Shown piece by piece: positions 7,246-13,757 of a stretch of DNA of 21,579 nt. This DNA comes from Deltaproteobacteria bacterium (lineage in GTDB: Bacteria; Desulfobacterota; Desulfobacteria; Desulfobacterales; JAFDCJ01). Within the stretch, counting starts at the first letter, position 1. Each line of letters begins with the position of its first letter. The stretch spans positions 1 through 21,579 of the forward strand of contig JAJRVC010000064.1 in assembly GCA_024277475.1 (NCBI GenBank). Reading direction: 5' to 3'. A program made the translations under genes and the position numbers. A model generated the notes under the pieces. That model saw nothing but the letters and a program-made list of their open reading frames with translations, searched no databases and was not told the origin of the DNA.

Positions 7246-8409
7246 ATGGATTTTAGTCTGCCCGAAGAACTTGAAATGTTAAGGGACATGGTTCGTGAAT
7301 TCGCCGCCGAAAAGATCGCACCATTTGCTGACGAATGGGATGAGAACCACTATTTCCCTTACGAAGAAGTCGTCAAACCCATGGGAGATCTGGGATTGTT
7401 CGGAACGGTTATTCCGGAGCAATATGGTGGATCTGAAATGGGCTGGCTGGCAGCCATGATCGTTACTGAGGAAATTGCCCGGGCGTCCAGTTCCCTCAGA
7501 GTTCAGATCAACATGCAGACCCTGGGCTGTGCCTATACTATATTTACCTATGGCAGTGATGAACTCAAAGAAAAATATATTCCCAAGCTGGTTACGGCCG
7601 AGTATGTTGGTGCCTTTGCCATGACCGAACCGGATGCAGGTTCCGATGTCATGGCCATCAAATCAAAGGCCGATGACAAGGGCGATCACTGGCTCTTAAA
7701 CGGATCCAAAACCTGGATTTCCAATGCAGATGTGGCTGATGCCATCATTTACTACGCATACACCGATCGGTCAAAGGGAGCCAAAGGGCTTTCCGCATTC
7801 GTAGTAGAAGTAAAGAATTTCAATGATATCCGGACCACGGCGCTGGATAAAATGGGTTCCAGGTCCTCACCCACCGGCGAAATTTACCTGACCGATACGA
7901 AGCTTCCTAAGGGAAACATTCTTGGGAAACCGGGGGATGGTGCCAGGATTCTTTTTGGTTCCCTGAACCGGACCCGTCTCTCCGCCGCCGCCGGCGGAAT
8001 CGGGGTGGCCCAGGCCTGTCTGGATGAAGCTGTCAAATATTGTAAAGAACGCAAGCAATTCGGCAAGCTGATCGGTGAATTTCAAATGAACCAGGATTTG
8101 ATTGCCCAGATGTCGGCGGAACTGGAAGCCGCCCGACTGGTGGTTTACAAAGCCGCCTGGGCCAAGGATGAGGGTCGGCTGAACAATGGACTGGACGTGG
8201 CCCAAGCCAAATACCTGGCAGGCGAAGTGGCCAATAAATGTGCCAATTATGCCATGCGGATTCTGGGTGCCTACGGGTATTCCACCGAATATCCGTTGGC
8301 CCGTTTTTACAGGGACGCACCCACGTATACCATGGTGGAGGGCTCGGCCAATATTTGCAAATGGATTATTGCGCTGGACCAGTTGGGCATCCGCAAAGCC
8401 AACCGGTAA
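7246..8409 (+). CDS. Acyl-CoA dehydrogenase, probably non-decarboxylating glutaryl-CoA dehydrogenase
   Basis: FAD-dependent acyl-CoA dehydrogenase of 387 residues, predicted cytoplasmic, forming an alpha-beta enoyl-CoA and passing electrons to ETF. The ATG at 7246 follows AGGAGG (7233-7238). Family motifs are FAMTEPDAGSD, LLNGSKTWISNA, the GARILFGSLNRTRLSAAAGG stretch, RKQFGKLIGEFQMNQD and RILGAYGYSTEYPLARFYRD. The catalytic base is E365 in VEGSANICK. By memory the whole protein is strikingly close to the non-decarboxylating glutaryl-CoA dehydrogenase of Desulfococcus multivorans (same N-terminus style, same WLAAMIVTEEIAR and LGIRKANR-like end), which yields glutaconyl-CoA without losing CO2. 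It heads an operon with etfB, etfA and ETF:quinone oxidoreductase. Specificity for glutaryl-CoA is inferred; butyryl- or other short acyl-CoA activity remains possible. Confidence 0.9.
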   Translation: MDFSLPEELEMLRDMVREFAAEKIAPFADEWDENHYFPYEEVVKPMGDLGLFGTVIPEQYGGSEMGWLAAMIVTEEIARASSSLRVQINMQTLGCAYTIFTYGSDELKEKYIPKLVTAEYVGAFAMTEPDAGSDVMAIKSKADDKGDHWLLNGSKTWISNADVADAIIYYAYTDRSKGAKGLSAFVVEVKNFNDIRTTALDKMGSRSSPTGEIYLTDTKLPKGNILGKPGDGARILFGSLNRTRLSAAAGGIGVAQACLDEAVKYCKERKQFGKLIGEFQMNQDLIAQMSAELEAARLVVYKAAWAKDEGRLNNGLDVAQAKYLAGEVANKCANYAMRILGAYGYSTEYPLARFYRDAPTYTMVEGSANICKWIIALDQLGIRKANR

Positions 8410-8452
8410 AATGCATAGAGCATATTTTGTTAACCTAAGAAAGGAGTAGGAA

Positions 8453-9241
8453 ATGGAAATAGTTGTTTTGGTAAAACAAGTGCCGGACACTGAATCGCTG
8501 ATTGAAATTGAAGGCGACGGGGTGTCCATAAAAAAGCAGGATATAAAATGGGTAATGAACCCTTACGATGAGATCGCGGTGGAAGAGGCCCTGCAAATCA
8601 GAGATGCTCAGGGAGGTGCTGTGACCGTTGTTTCCATGGGACCGCAAAAGGCCGTGGAAACCATTCGGACCGCCCTGGCAATGGGTGCCGATAAAGGGAT
8701 TCACATCAACGATCCGGCCGCCGAAGGCAGCGACGCGCTGGCAACGGCCAAAATACTGGCGGCGGCCGTTAAAGAAAACCAGTGTGACCTGATCATTGCC
8801 GGGCATCGGGCTGTGGATGAAGACAATTATCAGGTCGCTGCGGCTGTGGCCGAATTTTTAGACATTCCGCAAATATCCATGGTAATCAAAGCCGAGGTGC
8901 TCGACGGCAAGATCAAATGCCATCGCACCATTGAAGGTGGAACAGTGGTGGTGGAAGCTGCTTTACCGGCATTGTTCACTACCCAGCGGGGGCTGAATGA
9001 GCCGCGTTATGCCTCCTTGCCGGGGATAATGAAAGCCAAAAAGAAACCGGTGGAAGTCAAAACAGTTGCCGATCTGGGTGTCGACTCTGCTGTGGTGGGA
9101 GCGGCCAATCGTAAAGTCAAGATTAAAGCACTGAGTTTTCCACCTGAACGACAGGCGGTGAAACTCATTGAGGGCGAATCCGCCCGGGAAAAAGCCGCAG
9201 AGCTGGTCAGAGTCCTGCATGAGGAATCAAAAATCATATAA
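8453..9241 (+). CDS. etfB: Electron transfer flavoprotein subunit beta
   Basis: EtfB, the AMP-binding subunit of the heterodimeric electron carrier that accepts electrons from acyl-CoA dehydrogenase. It has 262 residues from the ATG at 8453 behind AAGGAG. Recognisable segments are MEIVVLVKQVPDTES at the N-terminus, VMNPYDEIAVEEALQIRD, ALAMGADKGIHI, AGHRAVDEDNYQVAAAVAEF and LPALFTTQRGLNEPRYASLPGIMKAKKKP. No FeS insert is present. It lies 43 bases after the dehydrogenase gene. Unusually, 212 bases rich in palindromes separate it from etfA, although the order and strand show they form a pair. Confidence 0.97.
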   Translation: MEIVVLVKQVPDTESLIEIEGDGVSIKKQDIKWVMNPYDEIAVEEALQIRDAQGGAVTVVSMGPQKAVETIRTALAMGADKGIHINDPAAEGSDALATAKILAAAVKENQCDLIIAGHRAVDEDNYQVAAAVAEFLDIPQISMVIKAEVLDGKIKCHRTIEGGTVVVEAALPALFTTQRGLNEPRYASLPGIMKAKKKPVEVKTVADLGVDSAVVGAANRKVKIKALSFPPERQAVKLIEGESAREKAAELVRVLHEESKII

Positions 9242-9262
9242 TCCCAACCCGGACAAGATGGC

Positions 9263-9408
9263 AGGGCTTCGCGTAGCGAAGATCCCGCTTGGCGGGGCCG
9301 TAGCGTAGATCCGATTTATCGGGGAATTGAATATTGAAGATTTGCGGTATCGCTTCGCTCTGTCTTTTATTCAATCCGGCTACGGCATAAATCATGCGCA
9401 AGCATGAT
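9263..9408. repeat. Cluster of palindromes between etfB and etfA
   Basis: Successive perfect hairpins: CTTCGC-GTA-GCGAAG (9267-9281), CCCGC-TTG-GCGGG (9284-9296), CCGAT-TT-ATCGG (9311-9322) and ATCATGC-GCAA-GCATGAT (9391-9408). The last three units before 9391 are enclosed in part by GCCGTAG (9297-9303) pairing with CTACGGC (9380-9386), so 9297-9386 can fold as one branched structure. No long T-run follows. It resembles the elements near 6346 and 12811 in style. It could be a REP/MITE-like insertion or an intercistronic processing element. Confidence 0.65.
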
Positions 9409-9453
9409 GTGGTTTAATTAATTAATTAGGTGCTAAATATAAAGGAGATCAAT

Positions 9454-10419
9454 ATGGCACAAGGAGTGTTCGTTATTACAGAACAAAGAGATGGTGTTTT
9501 TCGTAAAGTGTCCTTCGAGGCCGTCAGTGAAGGCCGTCGCATTGCCGATGGTCTGGGTACCGATTTAAGCGCCGTGGTTGTCGGCTCCGGTATTGAGGGC
9601 GTTGCCGGGGAACTGGAAAAATATGGACCTGATAAAATACAGACGGCCGATGATCCGGCGCTGGCGGAATACACAACGGATGCATACACCAATGTTATTG
9701 CCGGCTTGATTCAGTCCATGGATCCGGCGGTGATTCTTATCGGTGCTTCTGTCCAGGGAAAAGATCTGTCTGCGCGGTTGGCCGCCCGACTGGATGCAGG
9801 TCTGGCTATGGACTGCACGGCGATCAAGCTGGATGGCGATAAATTAACCTGCACCCGCCCGATGTTCGGGGGCAAGATTTTCGCTGATGTTGAAATTGAG
9901 GGCTCTCCGCAAATTATAGCGATCCGTCCGAATGTGATGGACATTGTCGAGACAGCCAAAGATTGTGTGGTTGAAAAAATTTCCGTGAATGTAGGCGAGG
10001 TCAAAACATCGGTTGTCGAAAAAAGTATGGATACCGGCGATAAAATCGAGCTGACCGAAGCGGATATTATCGTATCCGGTGGCCGTGGAACCGGTGGAGA
10101 TTTTGGCAGCATCGAACAGCTGGCAGCCGCTTTTGGCGGTGCTGTAGGAGCTTCACGTTCTGCAGTCGACGAGGGCTGGCGCCCGCACAGCGATCAGGTA
10201 GGACAGACCGGAAAAGTTGTTTCCCCCGTGTTGTACGTTGCCTGCGGTATTTCAGGCGCCATTCAGCATCTGGCCGGCATGTCGACTTCAAAATTTATCG
10301 TTGCCATCAATAAGGATGCTGAAGCACCCATTTTTTCAAAGGCGGATCTGGGCATTGTCGGTGACCTGGCGGAAGTGATCCCTGCAATGGCGGAAGAGGT
10401 GAAGAAAATAAAGGGCTAA
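9454..10419 (+). CDS. etfA: Electron transfer flavoprotein subunit alpha
   Basis: EtfA, the FAD-binding subunit. The ATG at 9454 follows AAGGAG (9442-9447), giving 321 residues; an in-frame GTG at 9430 is less likely. The N-terminal domain has GVFVITEQRDG and ADLGTDL-like ETF fold features. The C-terminal FAD domain shows the signature SGGRGTGGDFGSIEQLA, GASRSAVDEGWRPHSDQVGQ and SGAIQHLAGMSTSKFIVAIN, ending ADLGIVGDL. No N-terminal ferredoxin domain is present, so this is the simple, not the bifurcating FeS-containing, form by appearance. It delivers electrons to the ETF:quinone oxidoreductase encoded 54 bases downstream. Confidence 0.97.
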   Translation: MAQGVFVITEQRDGVFRKVSFEAVSEGRRIADGLGTDLSAVVVGSGIEGVAGELEKYGPDKIQTADDPALAEYTTDAYTNVIAGLIQSMDPAVILIGASVQGKDLSARLAARLDAGLAMDCTAIKLDGDKLTCTRPMFGGKIFADVEIEGSPQIIAIRPNVMDIVETAKDCVVEKISVNVGEVKTSVVEKSMDTGDKIELTEADIIVSGGRGTGGDFGSIEQLAAAFGGAVGASRSAVDEGWRPHSDQVGQTGKVVSPVLYVACGISGAIQHLAGMSTSKFIVAINKDAEAPIFSKADLGIVGDLAEVIPAMAEEVKKIKG

Positions 10420-10473
10420 CAAGTTAAATGTAGGAGCTTTGCGCTCAAACGATGATTAAATAGGGGAATTTGC

Positions 10474-12144
10474 ATGGATCAAACCAGAGAATCATTGGAG
10501 TTTGACGTATTGTTCGTCGGCGGAGGCCCGGCGAATCTTACCGGAGCCATCCATTTGATGAGCATGGCACAGAAAGCAGGAAAGGAAATCGAGGTATGCT
10601 TAATTGAAAAAGCGGAATCTATCGGTTCACACTCATTGAGTGGAGCCATTCTGGATCCTGTGGCACTTCAAGAGCTCATGCCGGATTACCTGGAGAAAGG
10701 GTGTCCGATCGAACAACCTGAATGCAACGACGAATTTTATTACCTGACAGACACCGGAAAATTTTGCATTCCCTACACGCCCGGTTATATGCACAATAGT
10801 GGATGCCATATTATCAGCCTCTCAAAATATTGCGTTTGGCTGGGAGAGTTGGCTGAAGAGATGGGAGTAATGGTTTTTCCGGGGTTTGCCGGAACCGAGG
10901 TGCTTTATGAACCGGACGGCAATCGCGTTATCGGCATCCGAACCGGAGACAAAGGTATCGATAAAGATGGTAACAAAAGGCCTAATTTTGAGCCGGGCGT
11001 TGACCTGATGGCCAAAATTACTGTCTTCGGCGATGGCCCCCAGGGCAGCCTTTTGCGCGACATCGGCAAGAGGCTGGGTGTTTTTGAAGACAAAATGCCC
11101 CAGGTGTTTGAAACCGCTATCAAAGAAGTGATTGAAATTCCGGAATCAAACTCTTTCAATACATCAGCTACGACGGTTGTGCATTGCTTCGGTTATCCGC
11201 TGGGTTTTCACACGAAAGGCGGCGGATTTCTCTATAAAATGAAGGACAATCGGGTCTCCCTGGGGTTTGTGGTTGGACTGGAGTATGAAGACCCGTTATT
11301 TGAACCTTACCAGGCATTTTTGAGTTTTAAAAAACACCCGCTGATTGCCGATATCATCCGGGGCGGAAAAGTCCTGCAGCAAGGTGCCAAGACCCTGCCT
11401 GCCGGCGGCTATTATACGATGCCCCGGCTGGCGCTGGACGGCGCGGTTATTGTCGGTGACAGTGCTTCCATGTTGAATATCCAGCGGATCAAAGGACTGC
11501 ACACCGCCATGAAATCCGGTATGCTGGCGGCTGAAGCAATCCTGACGGCGCTGGACCGGGAGAACTATTCCGCCGAGATCCTGGGAGCCTATGAGAAAAA
11601 TGTTGATCGTAGCTGGATTAAAAAAGAACTGTACGCCGCGCGAAATTTCGACCAGGCTCTTTCCCGGAAAGGAGTGGGGAAATTCATCACCATCGCCGCT
11701 CAGTATTTGAGCGGCGGCCGCGGATTTATAGATCCCATGGAAATTAAAAGGGACCGCTTGTCTTTAAGAAAACTTGGAAACACAACCGCCCCCCGAACCG
11801 TGTCCCCGGAAACCCAGGATCTTGACGGCAAGCTTTATCTGGATAAATTGACCGGGCTCTACCTTTCCGGCACTACCCATGAGGAAAATCAGCCCTGTCA
11901 TCTCATTATCCCCGATCAAAACCTTTGTGTAACCGAGTGTTTTGAAAACTATCGCTGCCCCTGCACCCGTTTCTGCCCGGCCCAGGTGTATGAACTGGAA
12001 GAAGATCCGGATGGGTCCAGGCGTCTGAAGCTTAACCCTTCAAACTGTCTGCATTGCAAGACCTGTGAGATCAAAGACCCCTATGAGAACATTATCTGGA
12101 CCTGCCCGGAGGGGGGAGGCGGTCCCAAATATTCCATTTTGTAG
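10474..12144 (+). CDS. Electron transfer flavoprotein:quinone oxidoreductase
   Basis: ETF dehydrogenase, a membrane-surface flavoprotein with one 4Fe-4S cluster that oxidises ETF and reduces the quinone pool, here presumably menaquinone. It has 556 residues from the ATG at 10474, normal for the family. The N-terminal dinucleotide fold reads FDVLFVGGGPANL, with N in place of the usual last G. SHSLSGAILDP, FHTKGGGFLYKM, GLEYEDPLFEPYQAF and GDSASMLNIQRIKGLHTAM are typical. Cluster ligands are the Cys of CPAQVYE and the CLHCKTC triad, followed by IKDPYENI and PEGGGGPKY. An extra CPC pair precedes the first ligand. It completes the dehydrogenase-ETF operon, with a terminator directly after it, giving an unbroken electron path from acyl-CoA to the membrane. 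Confidence 0.96.
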   Translation: MDQTRESLEFDVLFVGGGPANLTGAIHLMSMAQKAGKEIEVCLIEKAESIGSHSLSGAILDPVALQELMPDYLEKGCPIEQPECNDEFYYLTDTGKFCIPYTPGYMHNSGCHIISLSKYCVWLGELAEEMGVMVFPGFAGTEVLYEPDGNRVIGIRTGDKGIDKDGNKRPNFEPGVDLMAKITVFGDGPQGSLLRDIGKRLGVFEDKMPQVFETAIKEVIEIPESNSFNTSATTVVHCFGYPLGFHTKGGGFLYKMKDNRVSLGFVVGLEYEDPLFEPYQAFLSFKKHPLIADIIRGGKVLQQGAKTLPAGGYYTMPRLALDGAVIVGDSASMLNIQRIKGLHTAMKSGMLAAEAILTALDRENYSAEILGAYEKNVDRSWIKKELYAARNFDQALSRKGVGKFITIAAQYLSGGRGFIDPMEIKRDRLSLRKLGNTTAPRTVSPETQDLDGKLYLDKLTGLYLSGTTHEENQPCHLIIPDQNLCVTECFENYRCPCTRFCPAQVYELEEDPDGSRRLKLNPSNCLHCKTCEIKDPYENIIWTCPEGGGGPKYSIL

Positions 12145-12196
12145 CGCTTTTACGACGCTGCAGAAGCGGCTTTCTCTCCTTTTTCAATTTAGACCT

Positions 12197-12230
12197 TCAG
12201 CCCTGTCGACAGCAGGGCTGATTGTGTTTT
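12197..12230 (+). terminator. Intrinsic terminator of the ETF operon
   Basis: Perfect 9-bp stem TCAGCCCTG (12197-12205) / CAGGGCTGA (12213-12221), 7-base loop, then TTGTGTTTT. It begins 53 bases after the ETF:quinone oxidoreductase stop codon. Confidence 0.8.
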
Positions 12231-12245
12231 AAATAATGGAAAAGA

Positions 12246-12272
12246 TTAGCCACGAAGACACAAAAAAAATAA
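12246..12272 (+). repeat. TTAGCC-A-rich dispersed repeat, copy 1
   Basis: TTAGCCACGAAGACAC followed by a run of A resembles TTAGCCATAAGACGCGAAGGCAG plus A-run at 12973. The shared order (TTAGCCA..AAGAC.C..., then eight or so A) suggests two diverged copies of one short intergenic repeat. It falls inside the apparent 5' extension of the next gene, which supports a later start for that gene. Confidence 0.5.
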
Positions 12273-12319
12273 ATGTATACTATAGCCTTGGTGGCTATCG
12301 ATTTAGAAAGGAGAATATT

Positions 12320-12712
12320 TTGGATAAAGACATTGTTGCCAAGACCCGAAAAACAGCAGATCTGTATTTCAAGGATGTTAAAGATGAGAGGCCGTTTGAT
12401 CTGTGGCGGTCATTTGACAAGGGCCTTGCCAGAGACCTTTCTCTGTTTATAACCGGGCAAATGTATGCTCGGGAAAAAATACCTCATAAAACGCGGCAGT
12501 TGATTGCCGTATCAGCGTTGACGGTTCTTTCCCGTCTTGATGAACTCCGGCTGCACATTCAAGCGGCTTTAAATGTCGGCTGCCGGCCGGAGGAGATCGC
12601 CGAGGTGATTTTTCAAACCGCAGTTTACGGAGGCGTCCCTGCCACCAATTCCGCTCTGAAAACACTAAAATCGGTTCTGGAGGAAAAGGGCCTCTGGCCG
12701 CAAGAGGATTGA
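12320..12712 (+). CDS. Carboxymuconolactone decarboxylase-family protein
   Basis: Small all-helical protein of the CMD/AhpD-like family. Residues around KIPHKTRQLIAVSALTVLSR, DELRLHIQAALNVGCRPEEIAEVIFQ and VYGGVPATNSALKTLKSVL match the fold. It lacks the CxxC pair of AhpD peroxidases, so a thiol peroxidase role is unlikely; a lactone decarboxylase or unknown role is left open. I place the start at the TTG at 12320, with AAAGGAG (12307-12313) 6 bases before it, giving 130 residues. An ATG at 12236 would add 28 codons that coincide with a dispersed repeat and a small hairpin, and look non-coding. It lies alone after a terminator. Its link to the neighbouring pathway is unproven. Confidence 0.82.
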   Translation: MDKDIVAKTRKTADLYFKDVKDERPFDLWRSFDKGLARDLSLFITGQMYAREKIPHKTRQLIAVSALTVLSRLDELRLHIQAALNVGCRPEEIAEVIFQTAVYGGVPATNSALKTLKSVLEEKGLWPQED

Positions 12713-12930
12713 CTATTTCAGGTATTCTTTCGATTTTAAAAAGGGAGGAGCGAAGCGAGATCCATAAATATTCAGTTTTCAATCTAACATCGGAATCCTG
12801 GTCCTCTGAGCCTCCGGCTCGTAAGGGTACGATCCTACGCCTCGGAGAGCCACGTCAGAAATAATTGGCTCTGCCTTGAAAATAATACACAGATCACAGT
12901 TGTGAAAATTAATATTTGAAAAACTATAGC
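12713..12930. other. Intergenic, repeat-rich, no gene seen
   Basis: Together with the following promoter and remnant, this makes about 400 bases without an intact gene between the CMD-family gene and the ACT gene. It holds GGAGCGAAGCGAG (similar to CGCTTCGCTC at 9351) and the palindromic copy 2 listed separately. No frame with a usable start and recognisable product was found. Confidence 0.5.
12811..12847. repeat. Composite palindromic intergenic repeat, copy 2 (inverse)
   Basis: Read on the minus strand it gives CTCCGAGGCGTAGG, a short centre, then TACCCTTACGAGCCGGAGG. This matches the unit at 6346-6381 with a few substitutions and one inserted base. Outer arms CTCCG (12812-12816) / CGGAG (12843-12847) and inner CGTAAGG / CCTACG are kept as a palindrome with a bulge. 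Confidence 0.6.
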
Positions 12931-12960
12931 TTGACACACCCCTTTCATATTTTTTAGACT
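12931..12960 (+). promoter_or_regulatory. Possible sigma-70 promoter upstream of the ACT gene
   Basis: TTGACA at 12931-12936 and a partial -10, TAGACT at 12955-12960, with an 18-base spacer. TTGACACAC is shared with the promoter at 7111. The -10 is weak, so confidence is moderate. Confidence 0.45.
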
Positions 12961-12972
12961 TCTGGCAAAAAT

Positions 12973-13007
12973 TTAGCCATAAGACGCGAAGGCAGAAAAA
13001 AAAGAGG
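12973..13007 (+). repeat. TTAGCC-A-rich dispersed repeat, copy 2
   Basis: TTAGCCATAAGACGCGAAGG, then CAG and a run of eight A. Similar to 12246-12272. It ends within the first codons of the remnant frame at 12983, so it may mark the junction where that gene lost its 5' part. Confidence 0.45.
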
Positions 13008-13102
13008 ATTTCGACGCGGTCGTTGAAATTGATGAGAAAGTCTTTAACTACACCCGTCCGGATTATTACGAAACCATTAATCTCGAATTGAATATAGATT
13101 AG
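12983..13102 (+). pseudogene. C-terminal coding remnant, unidentified
   Basis: A 39-codon plus-strand frame follows a TAA at 12980-12982 and ends with TAG at 13100-13102. Its product reads like real protein (FDAVVEIDEKVFNYTRPDYY, then ETINLELNID) and codon use resembles the neighbours, but it has no ATG, GTG or TTG near its beginning. It ends 13 bases before the ACT gene, whose ribosome binding site follows directly, so it looks like the tail of a former upstream operon partner. The family is not recognised. A dispersed A-rich repeat sits exactly at the break. Confidence 0.4.
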
Positions 13103-13115
13103 GCTGGAGGAGTCA

Positions 13116-13559
13116 ATGAATTTAAAGCAAATTGTCATATCTATCGAAAATGCGCCGGGCCGGCTATTTGAAGTTACCAATGCGCTTGGCAATGCCGGCA
13201 TTAACCTTCGAGCACTCAACCTGGTGGATACCGGCGCTTTTGGTCAGCTCCGTCTCCTGGTATCCAATGTTGCCAAAGCAAGGCGGATATTGATGGAAAT
13301 GGAGATACCCGCTTTTGAGAATGAGGTCGTTGCCGCTGAAATCGAGGATAAACCCGGGAGTCTGGCAAAAATTTTGCAACCGCTTACAGATGCCGGCCTT
13401 TATGTCATATTTATGTATGCGTTCATCCGTTTCTCCCAAGGCAGAGCAGTCATGATTTTTCGTTTCAGCGACAATAAAAAAGCCATTGAAGTATTAGCGG
13501 CCAATGGTATCAACCTGCTGGATGCCGAGGCATTCGGCATTCTTGAAACAGAAAAATAG
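13116..13559 (+). CDS. Tandem ACT-domain protein
   Basis: Stand-alone protein of 147 residues built from two ACT modules, about residues 1-68 and 69-147. The first begins KQIVISIENAPGRLFEVTNALG and the second AAEIEDKPGSLAKILQPL, both with the ligand-binding loop (NAPGRL, DKPGSL) and a beta-alpha pattern. ACT pairs bind amino acids or related small acids and regulate enzymes. In anaerobes such proteins are often found beside aryl- or acyl-CoA ligases (from memory), and an acyl-CoA ligase lies 4 kb downstream. The ATG at 13116 follows GGAGG (13106-13110). No catalytic domain is attached. The ligand is unknown. Confidence 0.88.
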   Translation: MNLKQIVISIENAPGRLFEVTNALGNAGINLRALNLVDTGAFGQLRLLVSNVAKARRILMEMEIPAFENEVVAAEIEDKPGSLAKILQPLTDAGLYVIFMYAFIRFSQGRAVMIFRFSDNKKAIEVLAANGINLLDAEAFGILETEK

Positions 13560-13757
13560 GTTGATTGGCTTAAGGTTTAGCGTTCAGGGTTGAAAACACC
13601 CAGTCAACCCATACCAATGGGAATGTTTCTTTACCGTTCATCTAAGTACTTTTTATCCAATGGGTAACGTCGGGTATTGCAATCTCGATCAATTAATTAG
13701 GCTGTTTCCAACAGTTGTAACCCTTGAACCGTGAACCCCGAACATAGAACGGATCAT

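Noticed and set aside
12236..12319. N-terminal extension of the CMD-family protein from the ATG at 12236
   Set aside because: The 28 codons coincide with a dispersed A-rich repeat and a small hairpin, and a good ribosome binding site precedes the TTG at 12320.
13587..13610. GGGTTGA/TCAACCC inverted repeat after the ACT gene as terminator
   Set aside because: Seven-base stem with a 10-base loop and no T-run after it.
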